Shown here: one piece after another, positions 15,939 through 23,435 of the stretch
Layout of the letters: each line of letters opens with the position of its first letter
Numbering within the stretch: the stretch's first letter is position 1
The notes under the pieces: generated by a model
Database searches by the model: none
What the model was told of the DNA's origin: nothing
What the model saw: the letters and a program-made list of their open reading frames with translations, nothing else
Assembly (NCBI GenBank): GCA_030817875.1
Contig: JAUSZU010000001.1
Coordinates: 2,852,001-2,916,000 of the forward strand
DNA from: Flavobacterium sp. W4I14
Lineage (GTDB): Bacteria; Bacteroidota; Bacteroidia; Sphingobacteriales; Sphingobacteriaceae
Length of the DNA: 64,000 nucleotides
Direction of reading: 5' to 3'
Made by a program: the position numbers and the translations under genes

Positions 15939-17033
15939 ATGCTTAAAACCTACCCATTTTACATCAAAGCTCCTGTAATTCTTTTAGGATTAGTAATTAC
16001 AGTATTTATAATGAGTGTGCTGAGAGATATTCTTGTGCCACTTGCTTTCGCTGCGCTAATTGCGATATTACTTAACCCACTAACCAATCGTTTTGAAAGA
16101 AAAATGCCTAAAATAGTAAGCATTATGCTCGCTATGGTTATCGGTATTGTGGTCGTAGTTGCCATACTCTATTTTCTATCCTCACAGGTTGCCCACTTTT
16201 TCGACGATCTGGAAAGCATTAAACACAAATTATCGCAACTGTTAGAAGAAATCAGGACCTGGCTACAAACTACCTTCGGTATCTCCTCGCAAAAACAGAT
16301 GCAAATGGTTAACGATGCTGCAAACGGAAGTAAAGCTTTAATTGGCCAAACCTTAAGTGGCTTAATGGGCGTGCTCAGTGTCGTTTTTCTGATCCCTGTT
16401 TATACCTTTCTGATCTTGCTGTACAAAACATTGATCCTTAATTTTATTTATGAAGTATTTTCGGAGGAGAACAAACAAAAAGTTGCCGAGATTTTAGGCG
16501 AAACGAAAGCAGCAATACAAAGTTATATTATCGGTTTATTGATCGAAACTTCAATTGTTGCGGTAATGAACTCTGCGGCCCTGCTGATCCTCGGCGTACA
16601 AAATGCCATTTTAATTGGTGTTATAGGGGCAATACTAAACCTGCTACCCTATATTGGCGGTATTATTGCCATAGCCTTACCTGTGTTAATGGCGACATTA
16701 ACCATGGATGGTTTTACCACTCAATTGTTAATTATAGGCGCTTATGCACTCATCCAGTTTATCGATAACAATATCCTGGTACCACGCATTGTTTCGAGCA
16801 AGGTGCAGATCAACGCACTTATTTCTATCGTAATTGTATTAATGGGTGCTGCACTTTGGGGTATCCCCGGAATGTTCCTTTCCATTCCATTTATTGCGGT
16901 ACTGAAAATCATCTTTGATCGGATTGATGGACTTAAACCCTGGGGGAAATTACTGGGAGATAATATCCCGACTGAACACATGGGGCAGGTGAAAAGGTTT
17001 AGAAGGAAGAAAAAATTAGCTACTAATGATTAA
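15939..17033 (+). CDS. AI-2E family transporter (PerM/TqsA-like)
   Basis: A 364-residue polytopic membrane protein. Paired helices at ~12-50 and ~57-80, a periplasmic/cytoplasmic helical stretch to ~145, and then helices at ~145-170, ~195-225, ~230-260 and ~290-330. The signatures LLNPLTNRFE, LNLLPYIGGIIAIALPV and FIDNNILVPRIVSSKVQINAL are those of the AI-2E exporter/PerM family. The family name comes from autoinducer-2 export; other members transport ions or small solutes. Basic C-terminus KRFRRKKK. Single gene. Confidence 0.85.
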   Translation: MLKTYPFYIKAPVILLGLVITVFIMSVLRDILVPLAFAALIAILLNPLTNRFERKMPKIVSIMLAMVIGIVVVVAILYFLSSQVAHFFDDLESIKHKLSQLLEEIRTWLQTTFGISSQKQMQMVNDAANGSKALIGQTLSGLMGVLSVVFLIPVYTFLILLYKTLILNFIYEVFSEENKQKVAEILGETKAAIQSYIIGLLIETSIVAVMNSAALLILGVQNAILIGVIGAILNLLPYIGGIIAIALPVLMATLTMDGFTTQLLIIGAYALIQFIDNNILVPRIVSSKVQINALISIVIVLMGAALWGIPGMFLSIPFIAVLKIIFDRIDGLKPWGKLLGDNIPTEHMGQVKRFRRKKKLATND

Positions 17034-17497
17034 GATTCTTTTCATTCTTTTGAAAACGAACATGCTGTAATCCTTAGGAAACAGCAGCCCCGTTATTCGC
17101 TATAGCTCCGATGCTAATTTAGTGCCGATTCATCGGTAAAGGATCGGAGGCTGCCGCTACTAACAGGTTTATTAACAAGGGGCTTGTGCAGGTAAGCACC
17201 CAGCCTAAATAGCACCACCTAACGAGCCTCCTAGACCCGATCCGATAGCTATCGGATGGAGTGAACACGAAGCCGCAGGCAAAGTAAAACGAAAAGCGGG
17301 AGGAAACCTTAATAGATGCACCGAATTGCTCTCCTAGTATAGTAATGTCTTTAAATTACCCTTCGACTCCGTTACCATTGATAGACCTCAATAGAATTGT
17401 CGTCATCTCCTGTAGCGCAGCGAAATGGAGAGATCTTTAGACTATATTAAAAAATCTCTCCTCCAAAGGAGTTCCTTTGGAACACTACGGTCGAGAT
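17034..17497. repeat. Gap with structured AT-poor sequence and an IS-interrupted palindromic repeat
   Basis: 17401-17497 is a copy of the dispersed palindromic repeat (starts CGTCATCTCC, inner AGAGATCTTT and AATCTCTCC arms, the side hairpin CTCCAAAGGAGTTCCTTTGG, ends TCGAGAT) into whose last bases the IS110 element is inserted. 17080-17330 is unusually GC-rich for the window with several short inverted repeats (CTCCGAT/ATCGGAG, CCGATAGCTATCGG). No ORF or known RNA is recognised there. Confidence 0.6.
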
Positions 17498-17520
17498 GAT
17501 TGTTATGATAAAAACAAATT

Positions 17521-18543
17521 TTAAGCAGCTATATTATAATTATTTTTATAGCTGGTCTGATTTTTTATAACTGCAGCAACTCTTAATGCTATCTTGTTTC
17601 TAACGGCATTAATTATGCTCATGCTGTGCTTCCCTTCATTCTTTTTTCTATTGTAATATATTTTGAATTCCTGATTATGTTGAATTAGAGATAATGCACA
17701 CATATGCAGCAATCTTTTAAGCTCTTTATTGGCCATCCGGTGTACCCTGGTTTTACCTTTGATACTTATACCGCTACTGTGTTCAAATGGTACAACCCCT
17801 GCATAACAGGCCAGTTCTTTTCCACTGGGCCGACCTGCAAAATTTCCAGTGCAGCCAATCAGGTATACGGCGGTAACATGTCCTATCCCAGGTATACTGA
17901 GCAATAATTTGTAGTTCTGCTTGAAATCCTGGTTTCCTGTGATAATTTTTTTGATCTGATCTTCGAGGTTCTTGATTGACTTGGCTATACCCTCAATTGC
18001 ATTTTTAAGTGCTTTTTCAATCAGCTTCTGATGTTCTTTACCATTGACATTGCCAAGTTCTTTTACCGAAACGCTGATGCCAGACCTTTGTTTGAGCAGC
18101 TTTGTCCTCGCTGATATCAGATCTTTCAGGAGCATCAGCTCGGGATCTAGGGCAGCTGTCGCCTTTAGATCATCCGCTTCCTTAAATGCATAGTTGCATA
18201 AACGTATACTATCTATTTTATCATTTTTACCCCTTGCTATCCCAAAGCTCCATTTGATATGGGCTGCATTGCCAATATGGATGGGCAGATTTATGTTGCT
18301 GCAGAAAGTCCATATTAAACGGTGATAGATCCCGGTATTTTCCATGACAATCAAGGAGTCCTCATTGAATGTGGTTTTCTGCGATTTCAACCACTTCTCA
18401 AATAACTTTATCCCTGGCGCTGTGTTGTCAAACCGTGCGGTTCCTATCTCCTGTTTTACATGGTTCACAACGGCCATCAATGCAACATCGAAGTGGGGTT
18501 TGGAAACATCAATCCCGATAAAAAATTTTGTAGTGGCAATCAT
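17521..18543 (-). CDS. IS110 family transposase (RNA-guided DEDD recombinase)
   Basis: A 340-residue recombinase. The N-terminal RuvC-like domain has the DEDD set: Asp12 (GIDVSK), Glu68 (VMENTGIY), Asp108 and Asp111 (KNDKIDS). A coiled-coil linker spans ~140-205. The C-terminal Transposase_20 domain starts at LLSIPGIGHVTA (~214) and holds the candidate catalytic Ser240 in RPSGKELACYAGVVP. The length matches intact family members and no frameshift is present, so the element may be active. Known IS110 proteins use a bridge RNA transcribed from the element's non-coding end to choose target and donor; a fitting RNA is present just upstream. Confidence 0.95.
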   Translation of the reverse strand: MIATTKFFIGIDVSKPHFDVALMAVVNHVKQEIGTARFDNTAPGIKLFEKWLKSQKTTFNEDSLIVMENTGIYHRLIWTFCSNINLPIHIGNAAHIKWSFGIARGKNDKIDSIRLCNYAFKEADDLKATAALDPELMLLKDLISARTKLLKQRSGISVSVKELGNVNGKEHQKLIEKALKNAIEGIAKSIKNLEDQIKKIITGNQDFKQNYKLLLSIPGIGHVTAVYLIGCTGNFAGRPSGKELACYAGVVPFEHSSGISIKGKTRVHRMANKELKRLLHMCALSLIQHNQEFKIYYNRKKNEGKHSMSIINAVRNKIALRVAAVIKNQTSYKNNYNIAA

Positions 18544-18593
18544 CCTGTTATTTTTTATGTTTGTAATGGTTACCTAATTTTTACCCCATCGAT

Positions 18594-18718
18594 CCTAGTC
18601 CTTAATAATGGGTATTGCCCTAATTGTTATCTGGTCACTAAGGGAAAAAACGGTAGCGGATTGCATCATCTCATAGGTATAAAAACCTTGACGAACTTTA
18701 ATGTGCCGCTACCGTTTT
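18594..18718 (-). ncRNA. Candidate bridge RNA of the IS110 element (two guide loops)
   Basis: On the minus strand a 13-bp stem (AAAACGGTAGCGG, 18718-18706, with its complement 18659-18647) encloses a loop. In it TTCGTCA (18695-18689) matches the left target plus core; a small AGGT/ACCT hairpin follows; then GAGATGA (18672-18666) is complementary to core plus right target TCATCTC. A second loop, closed by CCTTAGT (18643-18637)/ACTAGG (18599-18594), has ATAACAAT (18630-18623), matching the element's own downstream end; a GGG/CCC hairpin; then AAGGA (18603-18599), complementary to TCCTT, the core and first bases of the upstream end. This is the target-loop/donor-loop plan known for IS110 bridge RNAs. 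Exact transcript ends are not known. Confidence 0.75.
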
Positions 18719-18968
18719 AGGTAATCTGATTTATAATGTAAGCAAAGTAAATACTTGGTATCATTAAATAAAATATCAAAACAAATCTAAAGGACGATCA
18801 TTCTAATCAACTCACCTCTTTTAAATTCTCTTGTAATTTATATGGATTTTCATACTATAAATTCCCCTTCAGGGTAACAATCGCTTGGTTACCTATCACT
18901 GAAGTAAAATATTGCTGGAAATGCATATCAATTGTAAATTTTATTACTTTTGATTTACGCTAATCAAC

Positions 18969-20162
18969 ATGAAACTAACCTCTTTTCTTAGCCTGACACT
19001 ACTGCTTACGGCGCTATTTTTCAAAAGCTTTGCTCAAAACAAGTTACAATCTTCATCTTTCATCTCTTTTAACGGTTATAGCCATACTGTAGCTGAAAAA
19101 TTCGGGAAAAGCGAAGCGGTAACCGTTGCCTTTTTAGGCGGGTCGATTACCAATATGGAAGGCTGGCGTGGATTGGTCAGTAATTATTTAGCCAAAACTT
19201 ATCCGCAAACAAAGTTCAGGTTCATTAACGCAGGTATTCCGTCATTGGGCAGTTTGCCACACGCATTCCGCCTTCAGCGCGATGTACTCGACAGCGGAAA
19301 AATTGACCTGCTGTTTGTAGAATCAGCAGTTAACGACCATGCCAATAAAACCGCTGAACAAACACAGCGCCGTGCTTTAGAAGGAATTATCAGACATACC
19401 TTAAGCAAGAACCCGAAAACAGATATCGTAATAATGGCTTTTGCCGATGAAGATAAAAATGATGATTTTAATAAAGGTGAAACCCCAACTGAAGTAAAAG
19501 TACACAGCGATTTAGCTGAGTATTATCATTTGCCATTTATTAACCTGGCTTTAGAGGTTGATAAACGTATTGCCAATGGTGAATTTACCTGGGCAGCTGA
19601 TTTTAAAAACCTGCATCCATCACCGTTTGGTCAACAACTTTATTTCAATACCATTAAAACTTATCTGGAAGAAAATCAGAAAAACACCAACAAGAAAGCC
19701 TCAGCAGGTCTTCCTAAAATCATTGATAAATTTGCTTATACCAAAGGACAATACCTTAGCATTAACAGCGCCGAAAACTTAAATACTTTCAGCATCAATA
19801 AAAACTGGAAGCCAACCGACGGGCTGGAAGGAAGACCAGGTTTTGTTAATATCCCAGTGCTCGAAAGCAATACGAGGAACAGTACCTTCGATCTGATTTT
19901 TAAAGGAAACGCCGTGGGGATTGCTATTTTATCAGGCCCGGATGCGGGTACACTCCATTACCGTATAGACGAAGGAGAAGAAAAAATGATCGATCTGTAT
20001 ACACAATGGAGTTCAAGCTTGCATTTGCCATGGTACCTGCTACTCGGCGATCAACTGACTAACAGAACGCATAAATTAAGTGTACGGATCAGCGATCAGC
20101 ACAATTCAAAGTCTACAGGTTATGCCTGCCGCATTGCTTACTTTTTAGTAAACTCGAATTGA
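18969..20162 (+). CDS. Secreted SGNH/GDSL-type hydrolase
   Basis: A 397-residue exported enzyme. Signal peptide residues 1-22 (ending SFA-QN). Block I is LGGSIT near residue 56-61 with the nucleophile Ser; block II is INAGIPSLGS; block III is ESAVNDH with its Asn; block V is NLHPSPFG with the His, where the usual Asp three residues earlier is not obvious (ADFKNLH places Asp four before). The C-terminal ~150 residues form a second beta-rich domain, suggesting a carbohydrate esterase acting on acylated glycans. Upstream sequence between the IS end and the ATG (18795-18968) contains an AT-rich promoter region and a short repeat described separately. Confidence 0.8.
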   Translation: MKLTSFLSLTLLLTALFFKSFAQNKLQSSSFISFNGYSHTVAEKFGKSEAVTVAFLGGSITNMEGWRGLVSNYLAKTYPQTKFRFINAGIPSLGSLPHAFRLQRDVLDSGKIDLLFVESAVNDHANKTAEQTQRRALEGIIRHTLSKNPKTDIVIMAFADEDKNDDFNKGETPTEVKVHSDLAEYYHLPFINLALEVDKRIANGEFTWAADFKNLHPSPFGQQLYFNTIKTYLEENQKNTNKKASAGLPKIIDKFAYTKGQYLSINSAENLNTFSINKNWKPTDGLEGRPGFVNIPVLESNTRNSTFDLIFKGNAVGIAILSGPDAGTLHYRIDEGEEKMIDLYTQWSSSLHLPWYLLLGDQLTNRTHKLSVRISDQHNSKSTGYACRIAYFLVNSN

Positions 20163-20298
20163 TCGCTTAATTTATTTTGTTGGTTGGATTGCAATCCGGA
20201 TGTATTTAACTGTAGATTTGCAATCTTTATACTTAATCGTTTTAGTCTATTAATTAAAACAATATCAACATTCATTTGCTTATAAAAAAAACTCCTTA

Positions 20299-20817
20299 AT
20301 GAAAAACTTCAAATTTATTATCCCAGCGCTTTTAGTATTGTTTGCTGCCTGCAGCGAGGCCACCAGAAACACCGCAAACAGTAAAAGCGAAAGCATGCCT
20401 CAAACTACTGCTAATAAAACCGACTCGTTAGAGGTTAAAATGAAAATAAATGGCAATGTAGCTGCCGGCGACCCACTGTTGCTCAGATTTGTGGTGTACA
20501 ACAATACCGATAGTGTAAAAACTTTCTGTATCTGGCATACACCTTTCGAACCTTTAATGAGCAGTTATTTAAGCATTACCAACGAAAAAGGAGAAGAAGC
20601 ACAGTACAAAGGCGCAATGGCTAAAAGAATAATGCCACCGCCTGCATCGAGTTATTCGAAGGTAAACCCAGGTGATAGCCTGGTTGCAAATGCCGATTTA
20701 CTTAAAGCCTACGATCTAAAGAAAGGATCGAGCTATAAAGCAGTTTACACAGGGGGAAATATGAGCGGCTTAGTATCCAAAGACACAGTTACCTTTATTT
20801 ATACGGAACTGCACTAG
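20299..20817 (+). CDS. Putative lipoprotein with Ig-like domain
   Basis: A 172-residue protein with a lipoprotein signal: MKNFKFIIPALLVLFAAC, Cys18 being the lipidation site. After a Ser/Thr/Asn-rich linker (20-45) comes a domain of about 120 residues that reads like an immunoglobulin fold (LEVKMKINGNVAAGDPLLLRFVVYNNTDSVKTF ... YKAVYTG ... DTVTFIYTE). The layout resembles intracellular-protease-inhibitor-like domains, but I do not assign it. It lies 136 bp after the SGNH hydrolase and ends before a strong terminator. Confidence 0.65.
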   Translation: MKNFKFIIPALLVLFAACSEATRNTANSKSESMPQTTANKTDSLEVKMKINGNVAAGDPLLLRFVVYNNTDSVKTFCIWHTPFEPLMSSYLSITNEKGEEAQYKGAMAKRIMPPPASSYSKVNPGDSLVANADLLKAYDLKKGSSYKAVYTGGNMSGLVSKDTVTFIYTELH

Positions 20818-20888
20818 CATTCAACTTTGGGTTAAAGAACAAAGTATTCAATAATTTCAATCATGCGACTTAGTTGGCTGTATGGAGA

Positions 20889-20930
20889 TGCACACAGGTA
20901 TTTTAATTAATTACCTGTGTGCATTCTTTT
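20889..20930 (+). terminator. Rho-independent terminator
   Basis: TGCACACAGGTA (20889-20900) pairs perfectly with TACCTGTGTGCA (20912-20923) around an AT loop, followed by TTCTTTT. It closes the lipoprotein transcript. Confidence 0.85.
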
Positions 20931-21068
20931 TATCTGTGGTTAACCATTTCTCTAATTGTAAAGCTTAGCTAAACAATAGTGGGATATCACCCCCTATTTT
21001 GTCGCATTTGCTCTTTCTGAGTTGTTAAAGTTCCTATAACTTTATTAAAAAATTAAACACCTTCGAAC

Positions 21069-21488
21069 ATGGAAAATAAAACATCAATCACCGTAGAAAC
21101 GACAGTAAATGCACCCGTAGAAAAAGTTTGGGAATTTTGGAATAATCCGGATCACATTACTAAATGGGCCTTTGCCTCACCAGATTGGCATACCCCTTAT
21201 TCGGAAAACGATTTAAAAGTTGGCGGCAAATTTAAAAGCACTATGGCGGCTAAAGATGGCAGCATGAGTTTTGATTTTGGCGGAACCTATACCACGGTTG
21301 ATCAGCATAAAAAAATCGAATATACCATGGAAGATGGCAGAGCGGTAAGCATTGTTTTTGATGCACTGAGCGAACAAACCAGGGTAACTGAAACTTTCGA
21401 TGCCGAATCTACCAATCCAATCGAAATGCAACGTGGTGGCTGGCAGGCCATTCTGGATAATTTTAAAAGTTATACAGAGCAATCATAA
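21069..21488 (+). CDS. SRPBCC family protein (AHSA1-like START domain)
   Basis: A 139-residue single-domain protein with the helix-grip fold. Start MENKTSITVETTVNAPVEKVWEFWNNPDHITKW is the standard first strand and helix of the polyketide-cyclase/AHSA1 group, and WQAILDNFKSYTE is the long C-terminal helix. Such proteins bind hydrophobic ligands or co-chaperone Hsp90; the ligand here is unknown. The minus-strand reading over the same bases is a shadow. Confidence 0.85.
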   Translation: MENKTSITVETTVNAPVEKVWEFWNNPDHITKWAFASPDWHTPYSENDLKVGGKFKSTMAAKDGSMSFDFGGTYTTVDQHKKIEYTMEDGRAVSIVFDALSEQTRVTETFDAESTNPIEMQRGGWQAILDNFKSYTEQS

Positions 21489-21560
21489 ACACCTTGTTAA
21501 TAACGTCTGGCGAGATAACAAGTCTAGACAGGCTATCATTGCAGATTCCAATAGAAAATT

Positions 21561-21833
21561 CGTCATCTCGACCGAAGCAACGTGGAGCGGAGAGATCTTT
21601 AAACAATGTTACCGAAAAGATTTCTCCGCCGAAGGAGTTCCTTTGGAACACTACGGTCGAAACGTCTTGCAAGATATTTAAACAATTCCTTCGACAGGCT
21701 ATCGTTCACAGATTCCAATAAAAAAATCGTCATCTCGACTGTAGCGCAGCGAAATGGAGAGATCTTTGTACCAAGTTATTGAAATCAAATTTAAAAGATT
21801 TCTCCACTGCGGTCGAAATGACGATATTTCAAG
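21561..21833. repeat. Two dispersed palindromic repeat units
   Basis: Unit 1 (21561-21665) starts CGTCATCTCGACC and carries the CCGAAGGAGTTCCTTTGG side hairpin, but its end is decayed (GGTCGAAACGTC). Unit 2 (21728-21833) starts CGTCATCTCGACT, lacks the side hairpin and ends TCGAAATGACG. The rest of the 21489-22030 gap is AT-rich and holds the presumed promoter of the efflux operon. Confidence 0.8.
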
Positions 21834-22030
21834 ACCATTTACTTACTTTATCCATTTGTCACTAATATTCATTTTTATGATCCAGCCTCTTCTTATTTAG
21901 CAGCAGGAATTGCTCCTTTTTACGCCTTAAGTAACAATTCGATTATTATTTGATTCGCATAATTTTTGATTTGAACCGAATACTTTGATATAGCGATCAT
22001 CATTTACATTTGCCGTGTAAATTATACACT

Positions 22031-23422
22031 ATGTCTCGTACATCTTTATTTTATTTTTCATTATTATTCTGTATCAGTCTATCCATCGGCGTAAATGCAC
22101 AAACGCTTAGCCTTAAACAAGCTGTTAATACCGCATTAAACAATTATGGCACCATTAAGGCCAAAGATAATTATGCCAATGCATCAAAATCATCTATCCA
22201 ACAGGCCAAAAGAGAGTATTTACCGAACTTCAGTTTAAGTGCCCAACAAGATTATGGAACCATTAACGGGCAAAACGGACCGCAATATGGTCTCGGTGGT
22301 TTGGGAACGGCCTCATCTGGTCCTGCTCTAGACAAACAAAACTGGAATGCTGCATTTGGGGGGCTCTATCTGGCCAATGTAAACTGGGATTTCTTCACTT
22401 TTGGAAAAATCAGAGAACGCATTAAAATTGCCGATGCCGCTTACCAAAGAGACAAAAATGACCTGGAACAGGAAAAATTCCAGCAGGAAATCCGTGTTTC
22501 TGCCGCCTATTTAAATCTGCTGGCTGCACAAAGGTTAAGCAAATCGCAACAGAAAAATCTCGATCGCGCTGTTACCTTTAAAAATACGGCCATCATCAGG
22601 GCCAAAAACGGTTTAATTGCAGGAGTAGATTCTTCTTTCGCAAAAGCCGAAGTTTCCAATGCCAAAATCGCTTTAACAAAAGCTAAAGATTTAGAGCAGG
22701 AACAGGCCAACCGTTTGGGCGTGTTAATGGGATTAACCGCAACCTCATACGAATTAGATACCGCTTCAATAACGCGTATCCCTGGCAACCTGCTCGAAGA
22801 TACAGTAATCAAAAGCGCACATCCACTGTTAAAGTTTTACCAAAACCGGGTAGATGTTAGCCAGCAACAGGTTAATTATTTCAAAAAATTATACTACCCT
22901 ACGTTTAGCTTATTCGGTGTAGTGCAAGGCCGTGGTTCGGGGTTTAGTCCAGGGTATGCCTTAGATCAGGCTGCTTATTCTACCAGTTATGCCGATGGTA
23001 TAAACCCTACCCGTGGAAACTATTTGATTGGCATAGGAATGACCTGGAACCTGTCAACCTTACTTAAAAACCGCCCGCAGGTACGTGCACAGGAATACAT
23101 TAGCCAGGGTTTGAAGGAAGAATATAACCTGGTTGATCAGCAACTTAAAGCACAGTTGGCGCTTGCAGAAACTAAACTGACCAACGCTTTGGCCAATTAC
23201 AGAGAAGCACCTATCCAGGTAAAAGCAGCAGCTGATGCTTATCTGCAGAAAAATACGCTCTACAAAAATGGACTCACCACATTGGTAGACCTTACACAGG
23301 CCCTGTTTACCTTAAACAGAGCCGAAACCGATCGGGATATTGCCTTTACCAATGTTTGGCAGGCCTTGCTGTTAAAATCGGCAGCACTCGGCAATTACGA
23401 CATATTTATCAACGAATTTTAA
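22031..23422 (+). CDS. TolC family outer membrane efflux protein
   Basis: The outer membrane channel of a tripartite exporter. The ATG at 22031 is chosen because MSRTSLFYFSLLFCISLSIGVNAQ is a signal peptide; an in-frame TTG seven codons earlier only adds residues before it. The ~463-residue product has the two TolC repeats (LSLKQAVNTALNNYGTIKAK ... and FYQNRVDVSQQQVNYFKKLYYPTFSLFG ...), long heptad helices and a conserved NPTRGNYLIGIGMTWNL strand. It leads an operon with the RND permease 13 bp downstream and the adaptor after it. Confidence 0.9.
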   Translation: MSRTSLFYFSLLFCISLSIGVNAQTLSLKQAVNTALNNYGTIKAKDNYANASKSSIQQAKREYLPNFSLSAQQDYGTINGQNGPQYGLGGLGTASSGPALDKQNWNAAFGGLYLANVNWDFFTFGKIRERIKIADAAYQRDKNDLEQEKFQQEIRVSAAYLNLLAAQRLSKSQQKNLDRAVTFKNTAIIRAKNGLIAGVDSSFAKAEVSNAKIALTKAKDLEQEQANRLGVLMGLTATSYELDTASITRIPGNLLEDTVIKSAHPLLKFYQNRVDVSQQQVNYFKKLYYPTFSLFGVVQGRGSGFSPGYALDQAAYSTSYADGINPTRGNYLIGIGMTWNLSTLLKNRPQVRAQEYISQGLKEEYNLVDQQLKAQLALAETKLTNALANYREAPIQVKAAADAYLQKNTLYKNGLTTLVDLTQALFTLNRAETDRDIAFTNVWQALLLKSAALGNYDIFINEF

Positions 23423-23435
23423 TCTGGCTATATAA

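Larger units (their letters stand above)
17498..18794 (-). mobile_element. Complete IS110-family insertion sequence
   Basis: The element lies between two GA dinucleotides (17498-17499 and 18793-18794; TC in the coding orientation), which I take as the core. Joining the outer flanks across one GA restores TCGAGATGACGATC, the normal end of the dispersed repeat seen many times in this window. The long non-coding end (about 250 bp) is upstream of the transposase and the short one (about 21 bp) downstream, as in the IS110 subgroup. There are no terminal inverted repeats, also as expected. Confidence 0.85.
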
